Notes under the pieces: model-generated
What the model was told of the DNA's origin: nothing
Seen by the model: the letters and a program-made list of their open reading frames with translations, nothing else
Database searches by the model: none
Program-made: the position numbers and the translations under genes
Assembly (NCBI GenBank): GCA_031283825.1
Contig: JAITAZ010000277.1
Span: forward strand, 1 to 5,625
From: Planctomycetaceae bacterium
GTDB lineage: Bacteria; Planctomycetota; Planctomycetia; Pirellulales; Thermoguttaceae
Direction: 5' to 3'
DNA: 5,625 bases
Shown: in pieces, positions 1 through 5,618 of the stretch
Layout: each line of letters opens with the position of its first letter
How positions within the stretch are numbered: the stretch's first letter is position 1

Positions 1-125
1 TGAAAAAATTCATTCTCAAACGTTTGAGCGTCCGCGTCTTCGTGTGCAATTTCGCTCTTCGTAAGCCAATCATTGACAAACAAAAAAGCACGAGAACGAA
101 TCTCATTCCAAGAAAGTAAGGACAT
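1..125 (-). CDS. N-terminal fragment of an MmeI-like type IIG/IIL restriction-modification enzyme (class I SAM-dependent DNA methyltransferase)
   Basis: An open frame starts at ATG 125-123 on the minus strand and reaches the left edge without a stop, giving 41 residues. It begins MSLLSWNEIRSRAFLFVNDW and continues with an acidic stretch (EIAHEDADAQ) and FENEFF. This closely resembles the start of MmeI, which I recall as MALSWNEIRRKAIEF followed by a DFFEVFGI segment, and of the many methyltransferases annotated in that family. In that family the N-terminal part carries a PD-(D/E)XK nuclease, followed by a gamma-class adenine methyltransferase and a target-recognition domain in one chain of about 900 or more residues. 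None of those domains is visible here, so activity and completeness cannot be judged. The gene lies 211 bases downstream of the oxidoreductase on the same strand. No Shine-Dalgarno sequence precedes the ATG. A possible -10 (TATAAT on the minus strand, plus-strand 160-165) lies upstream but without a convincing -35. The start is chosen from the family resemblance. Confidence 0.72.
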   Translation of the reverse strand, partial: MSLLSWNEIRSRAFLFVNDWLTKSEIAHEDADAQTFENEFF

Positions 126-336
126 GATTTTAATTATTAATTTTTGTAACGATAAATTAATTATAATGTCGCCCCAATCGAGACTAATAAAAATATTCCG
201 CTGTAACATCACAAAAAGACTAAATCAAAAAACACGCCGCAAACTAAACACGAGGCAATTTTTTAGAAAATACCCTAACAAATATTCCGCAGATATATTA
301 CTTTTGTTTAAATAGTCATTTTCTTGAATTGTAATT

Positions 337-1725
337 TTATCCGTTTAGTAGATATTGATTGGCGATTGTTATTCCGCTTACAATCGCACCTATAATTCCT
401 ACCATTCCTTGATCAGTTCCGCAGACGTAAAGATTTTCTAGATGAGTCTTGCCGTCGTATTTTTTATCTGGCGCGCCGTAAATTGCGCCGTTTTCTTTTC
501 CAGTAAAACGACTAATTGTCAACGGCGTAAACATGTCCGTGTCTATAACATGACGTCTAAAATCCGGCATAAATCGAATCGCAGACTCCAACGTCCGATC
601 ATACCAAACTTGCTTCTCCTTGCGATATTCCTCCGGCGGTAAATTTTTCCATCTCTCAAAATTCGCTAACGCCGTTATCCTAATCAACCCCTCGCCCAAC
701 GACTCATTATAGTCGAAATTATTCGGCGAACAAATTACTCCACTCCTCAAATCAACCGGCACATTCGGTTTTTCGTAACAAAAATTCTCCGAATCGTTAA
801 AAAATACAATAGTTCTATCATGTCCTAGTTGCTTCGGCTCTTTGTCTAACACGCTTATCGTCTCAATAAATCCCATTTGCCCCGAACCTAACTGCTTTCC
901 TCGCTCGTCCGCAATCGGACAATCGCAAAGCTGCATCGTCTCCGACCATCCCGCCGACGATAATACATTTTTCGCCTCGACCTCCGAACCATCGCTCAAC
1001 TGAATTTTCTCAACCCGACCTCCTCTCGCAAAAATTCGTCTCGCCCCTGTTCTTAAACGCAACTCGCCGCCCAGTGCTTTGAATTTCTGCAACAACTTTT
1101 TCAAGATCAAACGAACCCCATCAAACGGTCTCGCAAAACCCTCAAGAAATATCGACCTAAACATAATACAGAATTGACCAAACTCCATGTCCCGCTCCCT
1201 CGCCCCGCCATAATAAAGCAACGGACAAAATATCATCTCAACCAACAACGGCTCCGTTATATGACGCTTAACAAACTCCCGCGCCGAACCGCCAGATATA
1301 CCGCATCCCAATTGGTCATAACCAAGCAACTCATTAACCAATCGCATCAGACCATCAATCTGACGCGGAAAAAGACGACGCACCTCCGAAACAAATAACT
1401 CAAAATGATTGTTAAAATTCAACCTAACATCAGGAAACGCTATCGTCGATCCAAGCTGCGGAACAAGCGCAAGCTCGTCCCAAGTTAAACGCAAATGACG
1501 CAATAAACGCGAAAGAGGTCCAGACTTCGTACCTTTAGGAACATAATTCGTTAAAGCATGCAACCCAACGTCAAGCGTCCGACCACGCTGACGATAAAAC
1601 GAATTAAGTCCGCCAACCGTATAGTGTTGTTCCAATATACAAACGCTCTTGTGATAATGCGCCAACCGTATCCCCGCCGCAAGTCCAGACATCCCAGCGC
1701 CAATAATTACAGCGTCATAAGCCAT
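337..1725 (-). CDS. NAD(P)/FAD-dependent oxidoreductase, phytoene desaturase / carotenoid isomerase / retinol saturase superfamily
   Basis: This is a complete 462-residue flavoprotein. The N-terminus holds the Rossmann FAD-binding motif GAGMSG (residues 9-14). The acidic residue expected to bind the ribose follows (E32 in CILEQ), then VGGLNS (37-42) and GRTLDVGLHAL (48-58), the usual start of the COG1233 group. A second FAD-contact region is likely at 219-231 (GGELRLRTGARRI) with SSAGW at 256-260. The C-terminus has TPLTISRFTGKENGAIYG (400-417) and the closing FAD motif LYVCGTDQG...GAIVSGITIANQYL (432-459). Relatives desaturate, saturate or isomerise polyenes such as phytoene, lycopene or retinol. 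The substrate here cannot be read from sequence, and no carotenoid or hopanoid gene is in view. Length is slightly below the usual 490-510 of CrtI. No signal peptide is seen, so it is probably cytoplasmic or peripheral to the membrane. The start is well supported: on the minus strand AGGGAG (plus-strand 1734-1739) sits 8 bases before the ATG. Confidence 0.88.
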   Translation of the reverse strand: MAYDAVIIGAGMSGLAAGIRLAHYHKSVCILEQHYTVGGLNSFYRQRGRTLDVGLHALTNYVPKGTKSGPLSRLLRHLRLTWDELALVPQLGSTIAFPDVRLNFNNHFELFVSEVRRLFPRQIDGLMRLVNELLGYDQLGCGISGGSAREFVKRHITEPLLVEMIFCPLLYYGGARERDMEFGQFCIMFRSIFLEGFARPFDGVRLILKKLLQKFKALGGELRLRTGARRIFARGGRVEKIQLSDGSEVEAKNVLSSAGWSETMQLCDCPIADERGKQLGSGQMGFIETISVLDKEPKQLGHDRTIVFFNDSENFCYEKPNVPVDLRSGVICSPNNFDYNESLGEGLIRITALANFERWKNLPPEEYRKEKQVWYDRTLESAIRFMPDFRRHVIDTDMFTPLTISRFTGKENGAIYGAPDKKYDGKTHLENLYVCGTDQGMVGIIGAIVSGITIANQYLLNG

Positions 1726-1733
1726 ATTTTGCT

Positions 1734-1739
1734 CTCCCT
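1734..1739 (-). promoter_or_regulatory. Shine-Dalgarno sequence of the FAD oxidoreductase gene
   Basis: The minus strand reads AGGGAG here, 8 bases before the ATG at 1725-1723. It fixes that start. It stands out because the starts at 125, 2545 and 3938 have no comparable purine-rich site. Confidence 0.7.
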
Positions 1740-1979
1740 ATCATTAAGGAAAATTAAATGTTTCGTTAATGTTAATAACGCACAAAAAAATATTGCAGAA
1801 TTTTACGCCAACAACTTTTACTGTCAATTACCCCTACTTTTAGTTGAATGACTCTGAACGAATATTAGGGAATTGTTACAGTTTTTTTAGGAGACATTAG
1901 AGACAAAAGGAACTTATGGGACGAAATGGATACGATAGTTTTAAATCAACGATAAAGAGTCGCAATGGACGCGATTAAA

Positions 1980-2045
1980 TTTTTGTAACCGTTCACGGTT
2001 TTTTCTTTTTTTATCGAAAAATTAAAACGTGAATAGTTACAAATT
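1980..2045. repeat. 66-base imperfect palindrome (TTTGTAAC...GTTACAAA arms)
   Basis: The left arm TTTGTAACCGTTCACG (1982-1997) is nearly complementary to CGTGAATAGTTACAAA (2028-2043), with two mismatched positions. The interior is a T-run followed by an A-run around TCG, so the pairing continues inward. A single-stranded copy would fold into one long hairpin. A further arm-like copy, CCGTGAACAGTTACAAA, lies at 2164-2180. It matches the complement of 1982-1998 at 16 of 17 positions, so the left arm can pair with either partner. Its origin is unknown. Confidence 0.65.
1987..2012 (+). terminator. Rho-independent-terminator-like hairpin
   Basis: AACCG (1987-1991) and CGGTT (1996-2000) form a 5-base-pair stem with a TTCA loop. 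A T-rich tail follows: six T at 1999-2004, partly in the stem, then C and seven T at 2006-2012. The stem is short but GC-containing and the tail is strong. It lies just after the stop of the 20-codon frame at 1916-1978. The same bases also form the left arm of a larger palindrome, so this may be an element end rather than a terminator. Confidence 0.4.
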
Positions 2046-2052
2046 AGCAATT
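2044..2052. repeat. Left copy of 9-base direct repeat TTAGCAATT (possible target-site duplication)
   Basis: TTAGCAATT is identical to 2136-2144 and brackets the double palindrome. Its position at both borders suggests duplication on insertion. The first base or two of the element overlap it ambiguously. Confidence 0.45.
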
Positions 2053-2135
2053 GTAGAGACGCAATGCCTTGCGTCTCATTGTTCGATCAAAAGATCACCG
2101 ATTGAGACGCAAAGCATTGCGTCTCTACATTGGGT
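2053..2135. mobile_element. Candidate miniature inverted-repeat element with two GAGACGCAA/TTGCGTCTC palindromes
   Basis: Two hairpins with perfect 9-base-pair stems lie at 2056-2077 (loop TGCC) and 2104-2125 (loop AGCA). They are in mirror orientation, so TGTAGAGACGCAATGC at 2052-2067 is the exact complement of 2114-2129. The centre holds a small GATC-AAAA-GATC inverted repeat (2085-2096). The block is flanked by a 9-base direct repeat TTAGCAATT (2044-2052 and 2136-2144), which looks like a target-site duplication. There is no coding capacity, so it would depend on a transposase elsewhere, in the manner of MITEs or REP/RAYT elements. From memory, palindromes built on GTAGAGACGC are dispersed in several bacterial phyla; this was not checked. 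The exact ends are uncertain because the right end has about 7 extra bases (ATTGGGT). Confidence 0.6.
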
Positions 2136-2144
2136 TTAGCAATT
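2136..2144. repeat. Right copy of 9-base direct repeat TTAGCAATT (possible target-site duplication)
   Basis: This is an exact match to 2044-2052, on the far side of the double palindrome and seven bases beyond its terminal inverted repeat. Chance matches of this length in AT-rich DNA are possible but less likely at both borders. Confidence 0.45.
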
Positions 2145-2163
2145 CAAATCAGAATTTAAAAAT

Positions 2164-2180
2164 CCGTGAACAGTTACAAA
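2164..2180. repeat. Third copy of the GTTACAAA palindrome arm
   Basis: CCGTGAACAGTTACAAA is the complement of 1982-1998 with one mismatch. It is also a near-direct repeat of 2028-2043. It encloses the candidate element between matching arms, making a nested inverted-repeat structure from 1982 to 2180. Confidence 0.6.
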
Positions 2181-2194
2181 TTTTTCACCTTGAC

Positions 2195-2213
2195 ACGAAA
2201 ATTTATTTTTCGT
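2195..2213. repeat. Short AT-rich hairpin ACGAAAA/TTTTCGT
   Basis: ACGAAAA (2195-2201) pairs with TTTTCGT (2207-2213) over a 5-base AT loop. It is too weak to be called a terminator and is recorded as part of the hairpin cluster. Confidence 0.4.
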
Positions 2214-2232
2214 ATAGTTCGCGTTAATTAAA

Positions 2233-2264
2233 TTACAAAATTTCCCATCAGGGATTTTTTGTAA
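2233..2264. repeat. Imperfect hairpin with CCC-ATCA-GGG tip
   Basis: TTACAAAATTTCCC (2233-2246) pairs with GGGATTTTTTGTAA (2251-2264) across an ATCA loop, with mismatches only in the AT part. The outer GCGTTA (2221-2226) and TAACGC (2262-2267) can also pair. It carries another TTTGTAAC copy. It could act as a weak terminator, but the T-run lies inside the stem rather than after it. Confidence 0.45.
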
Positions 2265-2354
2265 CGCTAATTGTAAAAATTTATTTTTGGCAAAAATTAT
2301 CAATAAAATTTGAGTTTTTAGAGATTCCAGATTTAGTTGATGTTTTTTTATAAA

Positions 2355-2442
2355 GGGACGTTTGGGTTGAAAATCTGTTTGAAACGACTCAAAAAAGATT
2401 TCTTTTGAGTCGTTAATCTACGATTTCAAAAAACGATGTCCC
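2355..2442. repeat. Long imperfect hairpin upstream of manC
   Basis: The core is a perfect 12-base-pair stem, AACGACTCAAAA (2383-2394) with TTTTGAGTCGTT (2403-2414), around an 8-base loop. Further out, TTGAAAATC (2367-2375) can pair with GATTTCAA (2422-2429), allowing a bulge, and GGGAC (2355-2359) with GTCCC (2438-2442). Three co-axial stems make an 88-base arm. It ends about 100 bases before the manC start. It could be a structured leader, a terminator for transcription from the left, or another small dispersed repeat. The sequence alone does not decide. Confidence 0.5.
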
Positions 2443-2470
2443 ATTTGTTCACGTTCAAAGTATATTACAT

Positions 2471-2516
<46 letters not shown>

Positions 2517-2544
2517 TAAAAACTCCAAACTAGACGTTAAATTT

Positions 2545-3654
2545 ATGTTACATGCAGTTATTCTCGCCGGCGGATCTGGTACTCGGTTGTGGCCCGAAAG
2601 TCGTCAGTCGAAAGCTAAACAATTTCTTACAATCGAATCAGATCAGACAATGCTCGAATCAACAGTCGCACGATTAAAATCAATCGTCCCAATCGACCAA
2701 ATATGGATTCTTACAACTGAATCTATGTCTCGACAAATCGAAAAAGTCGTGCCTACAATTCCATCCGAACACATTCTCAAAGAACCAGTTCCCCGAAATA
2801 CTGCCCCTTGCATCGGTCTAGCGGCGTCCCGAATCTATAACGAATTTCCCGACTCCATAATGACCATCCTGCCGTCCGACCACATTATTCGTAACGAAAA
2901 TTCATTTTGCCAAACCCTGCAATTCGCCGCCGAACTAGTCAACGAAAATCCCGAACGGCTAATTACACTCGGCGTCAAACCGACTTTTCCCTCAACCTCC
3001 TACGGTTACATCGAACAAAATAACCCCATCAACTCAAACATAACAAAAAAATGGGAATCCCTGACAACCGCCTACGCCGTAAATCGTTTCCACGAAAAAC
3101 CTCCGCTCAATAAAGCCGTCGAATTCGTTCAGTCAGGACGCTTCGCCTGGAACGCTGGTATATTCGTCTGGAAATCAAAAACAATCGTCAACTTGATCGA
3201 AAAATACGAACCCGAAATTGGGAAAATCTTAAATCAAATCTCAAATAATTTCGGCTCAAAAGACGAAAAAAAAATTATCGACGAACTGTTTCCTCAATGC
3301 AAAAATATCTCCATCGATTACGCCGTATTAGAACGCGCCGACTCTATTATCATGCTTGAGTCAACATTCGATTGGGACGACGTCGGAACATGGCGCACGC
3401 TCGATAGACTCTACGCCGATAAACGCGATTCGCAAAATAATCTCGTCCTATCGACAAAAGTTCTCGCAATCGATTCAACCGGATGTATCGTCCGCGCGGA
3501 TAATCCAGATCACTTGTTCGCCCTACTCGGAATAAACGACGTAATCATAATTCAGTCAAACAACGCAACTCTAATCGCTAAAAAAGAAAACGAAGAATCC
3601 GTCAGAAAAATTATCGACGAATTGAAAAATAGAAATTGGACGGAATTTTTGTAA
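2545..3654 (+). CDS. manC: Mannose-1-phosphate guanylyltransferase (GDP-mannose pyrophosphorylase)
   Basis: This enzyme joins mannose-1-phosphate and GTP to give GDP-mannose, the mannosyl donor for polysaccharides and glycoproteins, in the cytoplasm. The 369 residues form one nucleotidyltransferase domain plus a short C-terminal region. There is no fused phosphomannose isomerase cupin domain, unlike the roughly 470-residue bifunctional forms. Visible motifs are LAGGSGTRLWPESR (7-20) with K25 in AKQFL, EPVPRNTAP (80-88), LPSDH (109-113), the GYIE segment near 154-157, FHEKP (182-186), WNAGIF (202-207), SIDYAVLE (256-263) and FDWDDVGTW (275-283). The usual proline before KQF is alanine (A24), a mild departure. 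The frame starts at the ATG giving MLHAVILAGG, where homologues begin. No Shine-Dalgarno sequence is seen. A heptamer array lies 28 bases upstream. The permease gene follows on the same strand after 283 bases, too far to assume one transcript. Confidence 0.93.
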   Translation: MLHAVILAGGSGTRLWPESRQSKAKQFLTIESDQTMLESTVARLKSIVPIDQIWILTTESMSRQIEKVVPTIPSEHILKEPVPRNTAPCIGLAASRIYNEFPDSIMTILPSDHIIRNENSFCQTLQFAAELVNENPERLITLGVKPTFPSTSYGYIEQNNPINSNITKKWESLTTAYAVNRFHEKPPLNKAVEFVQSGRFAWNAGIFVWKSKTIVNLIEKYEPEIGKILNQISNNFGSKDEKKIIDELFPQCKNISIDYAVLERADSIIMLESTFDWDDVGTWRTLDRLYADKRDSQNNLVLSTKVLAIDSTGCIVRADNPDHLFALLGINDVIIIQSNNATLIAKKENEESVRKIIDELKNRNWTEFL

Positions 3655-3937
3655 TAATAAATTAATTGTAATAGTTAATGTAGTAGTAGGAGGATAAATT
3701 GTTTAGCTCTTGAGGTATTAGTAAAGAAAAAAACGTTATAAAATTTTCATTTAATAGCCGAAAAAAATTTTTTATTAAAAATTGAAAATTCTCTATTGCC
3801 TAAAATTAAAAAAATTTGTATCCTCCGTAAAAATGATTTCCATCAATAGATTTTTTGTCAGTAATTATTCGTGAATTATCGTAACAATAATTCTGAATTT
3901 CGAATTCTCTTCCTTACAATAATAACTACAGTTAATA
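3655..3937. other. 283-base intergenic region between manC and the permease gene, with nested inverted repeats
   Basis: The region is very AT-rich and holds no gene I can support. GGAGGATA (3689-3696) is complementary to TATCCTCC (3819-3826) across about 120 bases. Inside it AAATTTTCA...TTTAAT (3741-3755) can pair with ATTAAA...TGAAAATT (3774-3790). Near the right end are three degenerate heptamers (3889-3909). A strong AGGAGG at 3688-3693 is followed only by a four-codon frame (TTG at 3699 to a TGA), so it does not serve a recognisable gene. Confidence 0.55.
3889..3909. repeat. Degenerate heptamer repeats AATTCTG-AATTTCG-AATTCTC
   Basis: Three adjacent 7-base units each differ by one or two bases from the AATTCCG unit at 2471-2516. 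They end 28 bases before the permease ATG, nearly the same distance as the perfect array from manC. AT-rich composition makes chance resemblance possible. Confidence 0.4.
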
Positions 3938-5611
3938 ATGTACAAATTACTTATTTGTTGGCGTTACTTGCTTACTCGGCATTTTGCGCTTTTTTCGATG
4001 ATAACCGTCATGCTTGGCGTTGCAACGATGATAATAGTCAACGCCGTAATGCTTGGATTCGCGACCGAGATGAAAAATCGCATACACGGTATATTGTCAG
4101 ATATAAATTTTGAATCAATCGACCTTCAAGGATTCCCCGACGCCGACGCATACATGAAAGCAATCAACTCAACCGCCGGCGATATGATCGAATCCATGAC
4201 GCCCACAATTTATACTCCGGGAATGCTAACATTCAGACCCGGAATCGACGCCTCAACAATCAGCAGACAAGTACAATTGATCGGTATCGACGAAGTTACA
4301 TACGGAAAAGTTAGCGCAATTCTTGAGTTCTTACAACACTCAAAAAATCGCGATAAATTAAGCTTCAATCTACACGATTCAGATTACAATACGCAAGGAA
4401 CAGGTCGCGAAAAAAACGGCGTCGTCAGACTCGATATGAGATTCGCCGGATGGGAATATCGAAAATTACGAGTCGCCGCACAAACAAGAATGCAAAAAGA
4501 ATACGAAGAAGATCAAAAAAGATTAAAAATCGAACACGATAATATTCTAAAATCAAATAACGAAATCAAAGAAAATAATACAAATATTACGGCGTCTCAT
4601 ATCAATCCTCAATCCGAAAATTATGAATCTGAACCGATTGATCCTTTTACTCAAGCTAATGCAATCGAGAATAATTCGGCAAATTTAACTCTCGCCGAAC
4701 AAGCAAGAATATTCGATCCCGCAAATGAACAACATACCGGCGTAATTATCGCGATTGGTTTAAGTTCGCACAGCCGCGTGGAAAGATTTAATCCCGAAAC
4801 AAATAAAAAAGAAATACACGAAAGATTACTAATCATTCCCGGAGACGATATTACATTGTCATTTCCGACTATCTCGCTGCCGATAAAATTACAAAGCGAT
4901 AACTTCACCGTCGTCGATTTGTACGAAAGCAAAATGGTTGAATACGATTCGCAACTCGTATTTGTCCCAATCGCAAAATTACAACAACTACGCGGAATGT
5001 ACGATTCCGTAACCGGTAAACCAATGGTCTCGCAAATCCTGATCAAAGCAAAACCCGGCGTCGATCTAGACGAATTACGAGACCGAATTAAAAATAGATT
5101 TTCGACGTCGTTATTTTTTGTTAGCACTTGGAAAGATAAACAAGAATCGCTAATCGCGGCGGTATTCAACGAATTAGCAATGCTAAACGTGCTGCTATTC
5201 GTTATTTTTGTAGCGGCAGGATTCGGAATTTTTTCAATATTCAGCATGATCGTTATAGAAAAAACAAAAGACATCGGAATCTTGAAATCAATGGGCGCGA
5301 GCAAATACGGCATTATGCAAATTTTTATTTTTTATAGTTTGTTGTTGGGCGTCGGAGGATCGTTATTCGGAGTGATTTTAGGATTAACTTTTGTTCATTA
5401 CATAAAGGAAATCGCAACGGTACTGTCGTATATTTTGCAAAATGAAGTATTCAATCCGAAAATTTATTACTTCTACGAAATCCCAACCGTAGTCGATCCA
5501 ACAACCGTAGTTTGGATTATCTGCGGCGCAATACTAATCGCAGTTATTTCAGGAATTATCCCAGCACTACGAGCCGCAAGACTACAACCTGTCGATGCTC
5601 TGAGAAACTAA
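3938..5611 (+). CDS. ABC transporter permease, LolC/LolE-like (FtsX/MacB_PCD family)
   Basis: A 557-residue inner-membrane permease. The layout is typical of lipoprotein-release permeases: one N-terminal helix (about 19-42), a large extracytoplasmic domain (about 43-405), then three C-terminal helices (about 413-440, 459-485 and 523-545). The cytoplasmic loop EKTKDIGILKSMGAS (441-455) is the FtsX/Lol coupling signature that contacts the ATPase. The end IPALRAARLQPVDALR (541-556) is also characteristic. With a LolD-type ATPase it would extract lipoproteins or lipids for transfer outward; substrate and direction are inferred. The extracytoplasmic domain contains a hydrophilic stretch (about 180-260), with a charged, helix-prone part at 183-212 (MQKEYEEDQKRLKIEH onward) and an Asn/Glu-rich part. 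This makes the protein about 140-150 residues longer than the roughly 400-residue E. coli proteins. The C-terminal half resembles planctomycete permeases from memory. The start MYKLLICWRYL is the expected one, but no Shine-Dalgarno sequence precedes it. Another ATG follows the stop by 7 bases. Confidence 0.88.
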   Translation: MYKLLICWRYLLTRHFALFSMITVMLGVATMIIVNAVMLGFATEMKNRIHGILSDINFESIDLQGFPDADAYMKAINSTAGDMIESMTPTIYTPGMLTFRPGIDASTISRQVQLIGIDEVTYGKVSAILEFLQHSKNRDKLSFNLHDSDYNTQGTGREKNGVVRLDMRFAGWEYRKLRVAAQTRMQKEYEEDQKRLKIEHDNILKSNNEIKENNTNITASHINPQSENYESEPIDPFTQANAIENNSANLTLAEQARIFDPANEQHTGVIIAIGLSSHSRVERFNPETNKKEIHERLLIIPGDDITLSFPTISLPIKLQSDNFTVVDLYESKMVEYDSQLVFVPIAKLQQLRGMYDSVTGKPMVSQILIKAKPGVDLDELRDRIKNRFSTSLFFVSTWKDKQESLIAAVFNELAMLNVLLFVIFVAAGFGIFSIFSMIVIEKTKDIGILKSMGASKYGIMQIFIFYSLLLGVGGSLFGVILGLTFVHYIKEIATVLSYILQNEVFNPKIYYFYEIPTVVDPTTVVWIICGAILIAVISGIIPALRAARLQPVDALRN

Positions 5612-5618
5612 TTAACTC

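Noticed and set aside
191..290. 11-base direct repeat AAATATTCCGC at 191-201 and 280-290
   Set aside because: Two short AT-rich copies with no supporting structure. It could be chance, and nothing else suggests a mobile element or binding array.
73..315. 80-codon plus-strand frame starting with TTG
   Set aside because: It overlaps the antisense of the restriction-modification gene start, uses a weak start with no ribosome binding site, and its composition (Lys, Asn, Ile, Arg) is that of translated AT-rich non-coding DNA.
442..1851. Plus-strand frames at 442-642, 1174-1398 and 1558-1851
   Set aside because: The first two lie wholly, and the third mostly, opposite the oxidoreductase gene, and all lack family features. 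They are shadows of codon bias on the other strand.
2056..2125. CRISPR array (two similar palindromic units about 48 bases apart)
   Set aside because: There are only two units, in inverted rather than direct orientation, with no regular spacers and no cas gene nearby.
2445..2466. Sigma-70 promoter TTGTTC plus TATATT before manC
   Set aside because: The two boxes are only 10 bases apart, too close for a normal spacer of about 17.
3688..3713. Strong AGGAGG as the ribosome binding site of a small gene
   Set aside because: The only nearby frame (TTG at 3699) stops after four codons, so no protein can be supported.
3871..4113. 80-codon plus-strand frame overlapping the permease start
   Set aside because: It is out of frame with the permease and most of it runs inside permease codons. 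It shows no motif.
4651..5313. 220-codon minus-strand frame
   Set aside because: It lies wholly opposite the permease coding frame, which has clear family motifs. The antisense protein is Ser/Ile/Asn-rich without recognisable motifs.
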